From Longimicrobium terrae (GTDB taxonomy: Bacteria; Gemmatimonadota; Gemmatimonadetes; Longimicrobiales; Longimicrobiaceae), in assembly GCF_014202995.1 (NCBI RefSeq), contig NZ_JACHIA010000015.1, forward strand, positions 1 to 64,000: 64,000 nucleotides of DNA. Reading direction: 5' to 3'. The notes under the pieces were generated by a model. It worked only from the letters and a program-made list of their open reading frames with translations. It was not told where the DNA came from and did not search any database. Both the position numbers and the translations under genes were made by a program. Of the stretch, positions 34,934 through 44,480 are shown one piece after another; the first letter of the stretch is position 1, and each line of letters begins with the position of its first letter.

Positions 34934-35266
34934 ATGCGCCCGACGTTTCGCTGGTTCACGTTCAGCATCGGCTTCGGCCTCCTGCCGTTCGGTTCTGCCG
35001 TTCTGCTCGCTGCGCTGACGTCGAGCCGGGCAACCTTCGTGATGACGCTGGGGGAGAACCTTCTGGTTCTGGGCTACGGGTGCATCGTGTTCATGGGCTT
35101 TGTCTCGGTCATGCTGCTGCGCGAGATCATCCGCGACGAGCGGGAGAGAGCCCGGCTTCGGCGGGAACGCCAAGTGCGGCGGCAGCAGGCAATCGGATCG
35201 CGCCCACGGCATCGCGTGGCGCGTCGGGGCTGGGGAGCGCTGAGCCAGGACCGGCGAGCCGCGTAG
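34934..35266 (+). CDS. Small two-helix membrane protein, unknown
   Basis: A 110-residue protein with two hydrophobic helices (about 9-31, FSIGFGLLPFGSAVLLAAL; about 42-64, LLVLGYGCIVFMGFVSVMLL) and a strongly basic C-terminal tail (RERARLRRERQVRRQQ). The tail should stay in the cytosol and could bind nucleic acid or lipid head groups. No family is recognised. The ATG at 34934 was taken as start; a start at 34871 would add 21 residues. The region before it is unusually AT-rich (34810-34860) with a weak TTGCGT/TAAATA promoter-like pair. Confidence 0.6.
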   Translation: MRPTFRWFTFSIGFGLLPFGSAVLLAALTSSRATFVMTLGENLLVLGYGCIVFMGFVSVMLLREIIRDERERARLRRERQVRRQQAIGSRPRHRVARRGWGALSQDRRAA

Positions 35267-35345
35267 AACGGGCGCGCTTCACGACGCCCAAGGCCCGCAG
35301 CTACCGTCGGCGCCTTGCCTGAACCCCGCGCATCCGCCAAACTAG

Positions 35346-36533
<1,188 letters not shown>

Positions 36534-36566
36534 CCCGCGGCATTCACGAACATACGGACCGGAACC

Positions 36567-36881
36567 ATGGAAATCCTGCTTCTTCTCGCCCAGGCCAGGC
36601 CGGGCGGGGCCGCGAGCTCCTTCATCAGCGCGCTGCCCATTCTCTTCATCCTCATCATCTTCTGGGTGATGCTCGTGGTGCCGCAGCGGCGCCAGGCCAA
36701 GGAGCACCTGGCCATGGTGACCAGCCTGCAGAAGGGCGACCAGGTGGTGACGGCGGGCGGGCTGATCGGCGAGGTCGTCCAGATCAAGGAAGACCAGGTG
36801 CAGGTGCGGACGGGGCAGGCGATCGTGGTGGTGGAGCGCGCCAAGATCTCGCGCCGTCTGGCCGCGGACGCCGGGAAGTAG
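36567..36881 (+). CDS. yajC: Sec translocon accessory subunit YajC
   Basis: A 104-residue protein. A single N-terminal membrane helix (LPILFILIIFWVMLVVPQ) is followed by the cytosolic family block RRQAKEHLAMVTSLQKGDQVVTAGGLIGEV. YajC associates with SecDF in the inner membrane. The tgt-yajC linkage is common. secD and secF do not follow here; def does, after 2 bp. Confidence 0.95.
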   Translation: MEILLLLAQARPGGAASSFISALPILFILIIFWVMLVVPQRRQAKEHLAMVTSLQKGDQVVTAGGLIGEVVQIKEDQVQVRTGQAIVVVERAKISRRLAADAGK

Positions 36882-36883
36882 CG

Positions 36884-37384
36884 ATGGCGATTCGCAAGAT
36901 CGAGATGCTCGGCTCGGAGGTCCTGCGCCGCCGGACGACCGACGTGCCGAAGCCGGGACCGGAGCTGGACCGGCTGGTGGACGACATGTTCGAGACGATG
37001 TACGACGCCAGCGGCATCGGCCTGGCCGCCCCGCAGATCGGGTTGAGCCAGCGCCTGATCGTGGTGGACGTCAAGGAAGAGGGCGGCGAGCGCATGGCGC
37101 TGCTGGACCCGCGCATCGTGGAGTCCGGCGCGGACCGAGACCGCTACGACGAGGGGTGCCTGAGCATTCCCGGGGTCACCGGCTCGGTGGACCGGCCGAT
37201 GACGTGCGTGGTGGAGGCGCTGGACCAGCAGGGAAACCCCGTGCGCATCGAGGCTGACGGGCTGCTGGCGCGCTGCCTTCAGCACGAGATCGACCACCTG
37301 GAGGGCGTGCTCTTTCTGGATCGCCTGAGCCCCATCAAACGCGCCATGCTGCTCAAGAAATACCGCAAGCTGGCGGGCAAGTGA
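36884..37384 (+). CDS. def: Peptide deformylase
   Basis: A 166-residue Fe2+/Zn2+ enzyme that removes the formyl group from new proteins. All three motifs are intact: GIGLAAPQIG, EGCLSIPG (metal Cys) and QHEIDHLEG (two metal His and the catalytic Glu). The ATG is 2 bp after yajC. The stop overlaps fmt (GTGA), pairing deformylase with formyltransferase as in many genomes. Confidence 0.97.
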   Translation: MAIRKIEMLGSEVLRRRTTDVPKPGPELDRLVDDMFETMYDASGIGLAAPQIGLSQRLIVVDVKEEGGERMALLDPRIVESGADRDRYDEGCLSIPGVTGSVDRPMTCVVEALDQQGNPVRIEADGLLARCLQHEIDHLEGVLFLDRLSPIKRAMLLKKYRKLAGK

Positions 37385-38322
37385 AAGTTCTCTTCTGGGG
37401 GACCCCGGCCTTTGCGCTTCCCGCGCTCCTCTCGCTCGCGGAAGAGGGGCACGACGTGGTGGGCGTGGTGACGCAGCCGGACCGGCCGGCGGGGCGGGGG
37501 CGTGCGCTTTCCGTTTCCCCGGTCAAGGAAGAGGCGCTCACCATGGGCGTGCCCATCCTGCAGCCGGAGCGCGCGCGCGGCGACGAGTTCATCGCCAGCA
37601 TCCGCGCGCTGGAGCCGGACATTTCCGTCGTGGTCGCCTTCGGGCAGATCCTGAAGCCGGAGGTGCTGGCGGTGCCGCGGCTGGGGTCCATCAACATCCA
37701 CGCGTCGCTCCTTCCCGAACTGCGCGGGGCGGCGCCCATCCAGTGGGCCGTGGCGCGGGGGCACGAGACTACCGGCGTCACCATCATGCGGATGGAGGCG
37801 GGGCTGGATTCCGGGCCCATGATCCTGCGCGTGGAGGAGCCGATCGGCCCGGACGAGTCCGCGTCGGAGCTGGGCGTGCGCTTGGCGGAGATCGGCGCCG
37901 AGGCGCTGGTGGAGACGCTGGCGCTGATGGAGGCCGGCTCGGCGACAGAGACGGTGCAGGACCACGACCGTGCCACCTACGCGCCCAAGGTGGACCGCGA
38001 GACGGCGCGCGTGGACTGGACGCTGCCGGCGGAAGAGGTCGCGCGGCTGATCCGCGGGATGGACGACGTGCCGGGGGCCTGGAGTCCCCTGGGCGCGCGC
38101 TGCCCGGTGAAGCTGTACCGTTCGCAGGTCGTGGTGGATGCCTCCGGCGAGCCGGGGACCGTCCTTGCGGCGGACCCGCAGGGCGGGGTGCTGGTGGCCT
38201 GCGGGAGCGGCGCCGTGCGCCTGGGTGAGGTGCAGCCGCAGGGCAAGCGGCGGATGGGGGCGGGCGAGTGGGTGCGCGGCCGCGGCGTGGCGGCGGGCGA
38301 CCGCTTCGGCGTGGACGCGTGA
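37381..38322 (+). CDS. fmt: Methionyl-tRNA formyltransferase
   Basis: A 313-residue enzyme that formylates initiator Met-tRNA using 10-formyl-THF. N-terminal hydrolase-like domain with VVTQPDRPAGRGRALS and SINIHASLLPELRGAAPIQWA (catalytic Asn/His), GVTIMRMEAGLDSGPM (Asp), and a C-terminal OB-like tRNA-binding domain (VKLYRSQVV). GTG start, coupled to def. Confidence 0.97.
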   Translation: MKVLFWGTPAFALPALLSLAEEGHDVVGVVTQPDRPAGRGRALSVSPVKEEALTMGVPILQPERARGDEFIASIRALEPDISVVVAFGQILKPEVLAVPRLGSINIHASLLPELRGAAPIQWAVARGHETTGVTIMRMEAGLDSGPMILRVEEPIGPDESASELGVRLAEIGAEALVETLALMEAGSATETVQDHDRATYAPKVDRETARVDWTLPAEEVARLIRGMDDVPGAWSPLGARCPVKLYRSQVVVDASGEPGTVLAADPQGGVLVACGSGAVRLGEVQPQGKRRMGAGEWVRGRGVAAGDRFGVDA

Positions 38323-38356
38323 GCGGCTCCGCATCCCCCGCCGGGAGCTGACCGCG

Positions 38357-39664
38357 ATGGCGACGCCGACGGTGGGACGGCAGGCCGCGCTGGAGGCGCT
38401 GGCTCGCGTGCGCGAAGGCGAACTGGCCGACCGTGCGCTGGACGCCGCCGCGCACGGGCTGGAGGCGCGCGAGCGCGCGTGGACGCAGGAACTGGTCTAC
38501 GGCACCTTTCGCCTGCGCGGCCGCATCGACTACCTGCTGGGCCGGCTGGCGCGGGACGGGGTGGAAAGCCTGGACCCCGACGTGCTGGACGTTCTGCGGC
38601 TGGGTGCGTACCAGCTTCTGGAGATGGGGAGCGTTCCGCCCTACGCCGCGGTGTCGCAGTCCGTGGACCTGGTGCGCATGGCGGGCGTGCCACGCGCGGC
38701 CGGGCTGGTGAACGGCATTCTGCAGAACCTGCAGCGCCGCCGGGAGCACATCAGCTTTCCCGACGCGCGCGCGGACGGCGCGGGATACCTGACCACCTGG
38801 GGCTCGCACCCGCGCTGGCTGGTGGAGCGGTGGATGGAGCGCTTCGGGCCGGAGCAGGCGCTGGCGCTGGTGGAGGCGAACAACCGCCGGCCGGAGCTGT
38901 TCATCCGCCCGCTCGGCGTGAGTGTGGACGAGGCCGCGGCGCGGCTGCGCGCGGCGGAGATCGAGGCGGTGCGCGTGGGGTGGTCGCCCGATTCGCTGCG
39001 CATCGAGACGCCGGGGACCGCGTCGGAGGCGCTGGCCGCCGTCCCCGCCGTGGTGCAGGACCCCGCGGCGGCGCTGGTGGTGCGCTACGCGGACGTCCCC
39101 GCGGGCGCGACGGTGCTGGACCTGGCCGCGGCGCCGGGCGGCAAGGCGATGGGGCTGGCGGACGGCGCCGGTCGCGTGGCCGCGGCGGACCTGTCGAGGC
39201 GGCGCGTGCGGCGGGTGACGGAAAACGCGCGGCGGGTGGGGTGGGACGACCGCATCGGCGTGGTGGTGGCGGACGGGCGCATGCCGCCGTTCCGCCCGGC
39301 GGACGCGGTGCTGCTGGACGCGCCCTGCACGGGAACGGGGACGCTGCGGCGCCATCCGGACGGGCGCTGGCGGGTGACGCCGGACGACCTTGCCGCGCTC
39401 ACCCGGCTGCAGGACGAACTGCTCGCGGCCGCGGCGGAGTGCGTGCGCCCCGGCGGGCTGCTGATCTATTCCACGTGTTCGCTGGAACGGGAGGAGAACG
39501 AGGTGCGCGTGGAATCGTTTCTGGCCGCAAATCCGGGGTGGAGGGTGGATGCCACGGAGGCCGCGCCCGCGGAGGTGCGCGACGCGGCCGGGTACCTGTG
39601 CGTGCTGCCGCAGGCGCAGGGCGCGGACGGCGCGTTTGCCGCGCGGCTGCGGAGGCCCGCGTGA
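38357..39664 (+). CDS. rsmB: 16S rRNA (cytosine-967-C5)-methyltransferase RsmB
   Basis: A 435-residue protein. The N-terminal NusB-like RNA-binding domain (about 1-130; RQAALEALARVREGELAD) is followed by a Rossmann methyltransferase domain with VLDLAAAPGGKAMGLA (SAM), the DAPCTGTGTLRRHPD motif holding a catalytic Cys, and LIYSTCSLEREENE with the second Cys. The ATG at 38357 follows GGGAG. The stop overlaps the PASTA gene (GTGA). Confidence 0.95.
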   Translation: MATPTVGRQAALEALARVREGELADRALDAAAHGLEARERAWTQELVYGTFRLRGRIDYLLGRLARDGVESLDPDVLDVLRLGAYQLLEMGSVPPYAAVSQSVDLVRMAGVPRAAGLVNGILQNLQRRREHISFPDARADGAGYLTTWGSHPRWLVERWMERFGPEQALALVEANNRRPELFIRPLGVSVDEAAARLRAAEIEAVRVGWSPDSLRIETPGTASEALAAVPAVVQDPAAALVVRYADVPAGATVLDLAAAPGGKAMGLADGAGRVAAADLSRRRVRRVTENARRVGWDDRIGVVVADGRMPPFRPADAVLLDAPCTGTGTLRRHPDGRWRVTPDDLAALTRLQDELLAAAAECVRPGGLLIYSTCSLEREENEVRVESFLAANPGWRVDATEAAPAEVRDAAGYLCVLPQAQGADGAFAARLRRPA

Positions 39665-40614
39665 AGCCGCCCCGCAGTCCCGGCCCGGCACGCTTCCGCC
39701 CGTCCGGCGCGCGGTGGCACCGCGAGATCCCGGCGCGAGTGCGGCGCTACTTTGACGAACGGCGCCTGCTCAAGTACGTGCTGACGGCGTCGCTGGGCGG
39801 GTTCGTGCTCGGCTACCTGCTGATCACCATCTTCTTCTTTCCCGGCTTCGGACGGTCGGCGATCGTGACGGTGCCGGACCTCACCAACCGTCCGCAGGGC
39901 GAGGCGCAGCGCACGCTGGGCCGGCTGGGGCTGGTGGTGCAGAAGGGCGGCACCGTGGTCAACGCGCGCATCGGCCGCGGACGGGTGCTGATGCAGACGC
40001 CGCTGCCGGGCGAGGAAGTGTCCCGCGGCGCCACCGTCCGCATCGTGGTCAGCGGCGGACCGGAGATGCGCAAGGTGCCGTCCGTGGCGGGAATGACGCG
40101 CGCAGAGGCGATCGAGACGCTGCAGCGATACGGGTTCCGCGTGGGGCTGCAGCGCGTGCGCGACCGGCGGGAAGAAGGCGCGCTCGTGGCGCTGCGCCCC
40201 GCGGCGGGGCAGCCGGCCGCGGTGTCGAGCATGGTGGTGATGGTGATCAGCGCCGGGCCGCCCAAGGTGCTCGTGCCCAGCGTGGTGGGGCTGACCACGG
40301 GGGACGTGTCGGCGCGGCTGCAGGCGGTGTCGCTGGAGATCGGCCGCGTGAGCTACGATCCGGAATCCGCCGAGCCGGCGGGGACGGTGGTGCGGCAGTC
40401 GCCCGTGGCGGGAGACAGCCTGGCGATGGGCTCGGGCGTGCGCATCACCCTGGCCGGCGCCGATCCCAATCCGCCGCCGCCCGCGACGGTGGAGTCCTCC
40501 GAGCCGGAGCCGGCCGCGGTGGATACGTCGCCGCCCGCGCCCGTGGTGGAAGAGGCGCCGCCGCCCCCGGAGGCGTCGCAGCCGACGACGCCGGCGCGGC
40601 CGGGCAGGGAATAG
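39661..40614 (+). CDS. Membrane-anchored PASTA-domain protein
   Basis: A 317-residue protein. A basic cytosolic start leads to one membrane helix (YVLTASLGGFVLGYLLITIFFF), then three PASTA repeats (VTVPDLTNRPQGEAQ; KVPSVAGMTRAEAIETLQRYGF; VLVPSVVGLTTGDVSARLQ) and a Pro/Glu-rich tail. PASTA units bind peptidoglycan or muropeptides and usually sit on Ser/Thr kinases or PBPs. This one has neither a kinase nor a transpeptidase domain, so it is a stand-alone wall sensor or scaffold. The last codons and the TAG stop are made of the GGGAATA microsatellite. Coupled to rsmB. Confidence 0.88.
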   Translation: MKPPRSPGPARFRPSGARWHREIPARVRRYFDERRLLKYVLTASLGGFVLGYLLITIFFFPGFGRSAIVTVPDLTNRPQGEAQRTLGRLGLVVQKGGTVVNARIGRGRVLMQTPLPGEEVSRGATVRIVVSGGPEMRKVPSVAGMTRAEAIETLQRYGFRVGLQRVRDRREEGALVALRPAAGQPAAVSSMVVMVISAGPPKVLVPSVVGLTTGDVSARLQAVSLEIGRVSYDPESAEPAGTVVRQSPVAGDSLAMGSGVRITLAGADPNPPPPATVESSEPEPAAVDTSPPAPVVEEAPPPPEASQPTTPARPGRE

Positions 40615-40655
40615 GGAATAGGGAATAGGGAATAGAGAATAGGGAATAGGGAATA
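40607..40655. repeat. 7-bp microsatellite GGGAATA, 7 units
   Basis: Seven units, the fifth being GAGAATA. The first unit and the start of the second contain the final codon and TAG stop of the PASTA gene; the rest is intergenic. Confidence 0.95.
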
Positions 40656-40767
40656 GGTGGTCTGACGCGGGGAGTGGCGTCGGGGCGGCGAGCGAGGAGC
40701 CGGGCGGGGCGGGTACGGGGGATGGCGCCTGAGGGCGCGAGGGGACACCAACTTCAGATCTGGACTG

Positions 40768-41316
40768 ATGGCGAAGCGGCGGGGATGGGTGTTTCCGGGA
40801 GCGGTCGCGGGGGTGCTCGCGATCCTCGTGGCACTGGCATGGACCAACCGCGACCGCATTCTTCCGCCGGACGTGGGCAAGGCCGCGCCCGGATTTTCGG
40901 CGACGGACATGAGCGGCCGGCCGGTCTCGCTGAACGATCTGCGCGGGCAGGTGGTGCTGCTGAATGTGTGGGCCACGTGGTGCGGGCCCTGCCGCGACGA
41001 AATGCCGTCCATGGAGCGCCTGCACAAGCAGCTCGGCCCGCAGGGGCTGCGCATCATCGCCGTCAGCGTCGACGCGCCGCCGGCGGGATCGAAGGAGCTC
41101 ACCGCGTTCGCGCGCGACCTGGGGCTGTCGTTCACCATCTGGCACGATCCGTCGGGCGAGATCCAGCGCACCTACCGCACGACCGGGGTTCCGGAGTCGT
41201 TCATTCTGGACCGCGACGGGGTGATCCAGAAAAAGGTGATCGGCGCGACGGAGTGGGACGGCGGCGCCAACACCGACCTGCTGCGCCGCCTGCTCGCGGA
41301 GCGGCCGGGTGCGTAG
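40768..41316 (+). CDS. TlpA/ResA-like thioredoxin-fold protein
   Basis: A 182-residue membrane-anchored thiol-disulfide protein. One N-terminal helix (about 9-25), then an AhpC/TSA-Redoxin fold with the active site WCGPC near residue 71, the cis-Pro loop (TGVPESFILDRDG) and EMPSMERLHKQL. It works in the periplasm, probably reducing apocytochrome c or other thiols as ResA/TlpA/CcmG do; the target is not evident. It is followed with an 8-bp overlap by the YbbR gene. Confidence 0.92.
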   Translation: MAKRRGWVFPGAVAGVLAILVALAWTNRDRILPPDVGKAAPGFSATDMSGRPVSLNDLRGQVVLLNVWATWCGPCRDEMPSMERLHKQLGPQGLRIIAVSVDAPPAGSKELTAFARDLGLSFTIWHDPSGEIQRTYRTTGVPESFILDRDGVIQKKVIGATEWDGGANTDLLRRLLAERPGA

Positions 41317-42301
41317 GGTGACCCTGCGCTCCCTCACCCGCAACTGGCCTCTCAAGCTGGCCGCCCTCGCCCTGTCCGTTCTGGTGTGGGCCGTGGTCAG
41401 TGCCGAGCAGGTGACCACGCAGTGGATTCCCGTCCGCGTGGACCCCGTCGTGCGCGACCCGCAGTTCGTCCTGACCGGCTCGCCGGAGCCGCAGGAGGTG
41501 CGGGTGCAGTTCACCGGGCCCGGGCGGGAGCTGTGGGAGCTGGCGCTGGACCGTCCGGTGCTGGTGCTTCCCATCCGCCAGGTGGGCGAGGGGCGCACCT
41601 TTGCGCTGGATCCGGCGATGGTGCGCATTCCCCAAGGATTGTCCGTCAACGCGCGCGACGTGCGGCCCTCGGTGATCGCGCTGGGCTTGCAGCGGCTGGC
41701 CAGCCGCGTGGTTCCCATCCACGCGCGCATCAGCGGGCGATCGCTGCAGCGGTACGTGATCGGCGATTCGCTCACCATCATCCCCGCCGAGGTGCGGGTG
41801 ACCGGGCGCGCAGACCAGGTGGCGGCGCTGAACGTGCTTTCCACGATCGCGTTCGAGATCGTGCCGGACGATTCCACCTTCACCCGCGAGATCGCGCTGG
41901 ACACGGCGGCGCTGGACGGGCTGAGCCTGTCGCGCGCGCGGGTCCGGGTGAGCGGGACGGTGGACCGGCGCGCCACCCGCGCGGTGAGCCCGGTGACGGT
42001 GTACGTGCCGGACGGCCTGGTCGCCGCGCCCGCCCAGGTGGAGGTGCGGCTGAGCGGCGCGGAGCGGGCACTGGCGGGGGTGGATCCGGCCCGGCTGCGC
42101 GCCGTGGTCGTGCGGGACTCGCTCCCCGCGGTGATTCCGCCGGGCGGGGTAGAGGCGCGTCTGTTGATCGAGGGCGCCCCGGCCGGCGCGGCGGTGACCG
42201 CCAATCCGGCGCGCGTGCGGGTGTTTGAGCCGGCGGCGGCTCCTTCCGCATCGCCCGCATCGCCCGCGACGATGGACAGCGCGGCGGGAGCGCGGCCGTG
42301 A
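41309..42301 (+). CDS. YbbR-domain protein (CdaR-like)
   Basis: A 330-residue protein with an N-terminal membrane helix (LKLAALALSVLVWAVVSAEQ) and several extracytoplasmic YbbR repeats (VRVDPVVRDPQFVLTGSPEPQEVRVQFTG type; later EVRVTGRADQVAAL and VEVRLSGAERALAG). In Firmicutes such proteins (CdaR) control the c-di-AMP synthase CdaA. No cdaA is adjacent in this window. GTG start within the tlpA-like gene; the stop overlaps tsaD (GTGA). Confidence 0.85.
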   Translation: MRRVTLRSLTRNWPLKLAALALSVLVWAVVSAEQVTTQWIPVRVDPVVRDPQFVLTGSPEPQEVRVQFTGPGRELWELALDRPVLVLPIRQVGEGRTFALDPAMVRIPQGLSVNARDVRPSVIALGLQRLASRVVPIHARISGRSLQRYVIGDSLTIIPAEVRVTGRADQVAALNVLSTIAFEIVPDDSTFTREIALDTAALDGLSLSRARVRVSGTVDRRATRAVSPVTVYVPDGLVAAPAQVEVRLSGAERALAGVDPARLRAVVVRDSLPAVIPPGGVEARLLIEGAPAGAAVTANPARVRVFEPAAAPSASPASPATMDSAAGARP

Positions 42302-43341
42302 GCGAGCCGCTGATCCTGGGGATCGAGACGTCGTGCGATGAAACCTCCGCCGCGGTGCTGCGCGGGGAGCGCGACCTGCTGGGGCACGTCATCTTTACGC
42401 AGGACATCCACACGCTGTACGGCGGCGTGGTTCCCGAACTGGCGTCGCGCGCCCACCTGCGGACGGTGGACGACGTCGTCGAAGGCGCGCTGCGCGAGGC
42501 GGGCGTGACGCTGGCGGACATCGACGTCGTTGGGGTGACGGCGGGGCCGGGGCTGATCGGGGCGCTGCTCGTCGGCGTGTCGTGGGGGAAGGCGGCGGCG
42601 TTCGCGGCGGGAAAGCCGGTCGTCGGCGTGCACCACATGGAGGGGCACCTGTTCGCCACGCACCTGGAGCACCCGGGCGCGGAGCCGCCCTTCGTGGGCC
42701 TGCTCGTGAGCGGCGGGCACACGATGCTGCTGTGGGTGCCGGCGTGGGGCGAGTACCGGCTGCTGGGCGCCACGCGGGACGACGCGGCGGGCGAGGCGTT
42801 CGACAAGGCGGCCAAGATCCTGGGGCTGGGCTACCCCGGCGGGCCGTCCATCCAGCGCGCCGCAACGGAGGGAGATCCCGCCCGTCATCCCCTCCCCCGG
42901 CCGCTGCTGAACCGCGGCGAGCGCCCGGGCGACCGCGAGTACTACGACATGTCGTTCAGCGGGCTCAAGAACGCGCTGCGGCTGCTGGCGCGCGACCTGG
43001 AGTCCAAGGGAACGCTGGCGGAGGAAACGCCGCACGTGGCCGCCTCCTTTCAAGCCGCGGCGGTGGACGTGCTGACGGCCAAGACCATGCGGGCGGTGCG
43101 GGAGATGAACTGCCCACGCGTGGTGCTGGGCGGGGGCGTGGCCAACAGCCGCGCGCTGCGCGAGGCGCTCGCTCGAAAGCTGGGATCGCGCGGCGAACTG
43201 TACGCGCCGTCGCCCCGGCTTTCTACCGACAACGCGGCGATGATCGCGCGGGCGGCGCTCTTTCGCTGGCGTCGCGGAGAGACGGGCGGGCTGGACCTGA
43301 ACGCCCGCGCGGACCTGCCTTTTCCCGGGCTGACGCGGTGA
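42298..43341 (+). CDS. tsaD: tRNA N6-adenosine threonylcarbamoyltransferase TsaD
   Basis: A 347-residue enzyme for t6A37 on ANN-decoding tRNAs, working with TsaB, TsaC and TsaE. ASKHA fold with ILGIETSCDETSAAV, the metal His pair in HHMEGHLFATH, LLVSGGHTMLL, DDAAGEAFDKAAKILGLGYPGG and LGGGVANSRALRE. A stretch around residues 188-205 (between YPGGPSIQRAA and the YYDMSFSGLKNAL motif) is Pro/Arg-rich. GTG start coupled to the YbbR gene. Confidence 0.97.
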   Translation: MSEPLILGIETSCDETSAAVLRGERDLLGHVIFTQDIHTLYGGVVPELASRAHLRTVDDVVEGALREAGVTLADIDVVGVTAGPGLIGALLVGVSWGKAAAFAAGKPVVGVHHMEGHLFATHLEHPGAEPPFVGLLVSGGHTMLLWVPAWGEYRLLGATRDDAAGEAFDKAAKILGLGYPGGPSIQRAATEGDPARHPLPRPLLNRGERPGDREYYDMSFSGLKNALRLLARDLESKGTLAEETPHVAASFQAAAVDVLTAKTMRAVREMNCPRVVLGGGVANSRALREALARKLGSRGELYAPSPRLSTDNAAMIARAALFRWRRGETGGLDLNARADLPFPGLTR

Positions 43342-43426
43342 CCGGAGCCGCTGGCACGAGGGTGGCGGAACGGAAGGGTGAGCGCGGCCGTCCGGCCGCG
43401 GATTTCCACGGACACCGGCGGCGGGC

Positions 43427-44320
43427 TTGATCTCACTTCTCCACGTATCGGACCTGCACTTCGGACCGCCCTTTCACGAAGGGGTGGGCCGCGCGCTGCA
43501 GGCGTTTGCGCACCGGCTGGGGCCGGACTGCATCGTCGCGTCGGGCGACTTCACCCAGCGCGCCAAAGAGGAACAGTTCGCGGCCGCGCGGGCGTTTCTG
43601 AACGAGTTTCCCAAGGTGCCCATCGTGGTCACGCCGGGAAACCACGACGTGCCGCTGATGCGCATCGCCGAGCGGGTGCTGGATCCGTACAAGCACTACC
43701 GGCGGCACATCAACGAGGCGCTGGATACGATTACGGACATCCCCGGCGCGCGGATCGTGGCGCTCAACAGCACGGCGCCGCTCAAGGCCACGGTCAACGG
43801 CCGCATTCACCAGTGGCAGATCGACTACGCCCGCGAGGCGTTCGCCGCGGTGACGGACGAGAAGACGCTGCGGATCATCGTGGCGCACCACCACTTTGCG
43901 CCGCCGCCGGACTTCGAGAGCGCGGACCCCATGCCCAACGCGCGGCGGGCGCTGGACGCGTTCACCGACATGCGGGTGGACCTGATCCTGGGCGGGCACC
44001 TGCACCGCGCGTACATCGGCAACTCGCTGGACGTGTACGCAGGCGCGGACCGCGAGCACGGCATCGTGATCGCGCAGAGCGGAACCAGCACCTCGCGCCG
44101 TGGGCGGGCGCGCGAGCGGGAAAAGAACTCGCTGAACGTGCTGCGGCTCACGCCCACGGGGATCCGGGTGACGCACTACATGTACTTCGAGGACGCGGGC
44201 GACTTCGTCCCCACCAGCCGGCACATCTTCTTTCGCCGCGGCAGGCCGCCGCTGGAAGGTGCGGGCGAGGATGGGGCCATCTGGATGGACGAAAGCCGGG
44301 AGACGAACGATGGAGTATGA
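43427..44320 (+). CDS. Calcineurin-like metallophosphoesterase
   Basis: A 297-residue enzyme with all motifs of the two-metal phosphoesterase site: LLHVSDLHFG, ASGDFTQRA, VTPGNHDVP, VAHHHF and LGGHLHRAY. It resembles CpdA-like 3',5'-cyclic-nucleotide phosphodiesterases, but the substrate cannot be assigned. The start is a TTG at 43427, which puts LLHVSDLHFG at the N-terminus as expected; no ATG or GTG is suitably placed. A GC palindrome (CGCGGCCG/CGGCCGCG, 43383-43400) lies just before it. It overlaps the next small gene by 11 bp. Confidence 0.87.
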   Translation: MISLLHVSDLHFGPPFHEGVGRALQAFAHRLGPDCIVASGDFTQRAKEEQFAAARAFLNEFPKVPIVVTPGNHDVPLMRIAERVLDPYKHYRRHINEALDTITDIPGARIVALNSTAPLKATVNGRIHQWQIDYAREAFAAVTDEKTLRIIVAHHHFAPPPDFESADPMPNARRALDAFTDMRVDLILGGHLHRAYIGNSLDVYAGADREHGIVIAQSGTSTSRRGRAREREKNSLNVLRLTPTGIRVTHYMYFEDAGDFVPTSRHIFFRRGRPPLEGAGEDGAIWMDESRETNDGV

Positions 44321-44477
44321 TCGCGGGTCGCTGTCCAGGGGCGGCGAAATGAAGGCCGCGGGGATCGCCGCGGCGGGCGCCGTGGGTGTGGGCGTGGCCG
44401 TGTGGTACCTGGCGCGCCTGTTTCTGCAGCGCGAGCGGGTGGAAGAGGCGTCCGCCCCGGCCGCGCGGGAGTCGTAG
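44310..44477 (+). CDS. 55-residue single-span membrane protein
   Basis: A small protein: 12 hydrophilic residues, then a hydrophobic helix (AAGIAAAGAVGVGVAVWYLARLF) and a charged tail. A GGGAG site lies 8 bp before the ATG, and it fits exactly between the phosphoesterase and the AsmA-like gene (3 bp before its GTG). That arrangement supports a real gene. Function unknown; it may be a partner of the AsmA-like protein. Confidence 0.55.
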   Translation: MEYDRGSLSRGGEMKAAGIAAAGAVGVGVAVWYLARLFLQRERVEEASAPAARES

Positions 44478-44480
44478 CCG

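Noticed and set aside
43383-43400. Terminator between tsaD and the phosphoesterase gene
   Set aside because: The palindrome CGCGGCCG/CGGCCGCG has a 2-nt loop and no T-tract, so it was not listed as a terminator.
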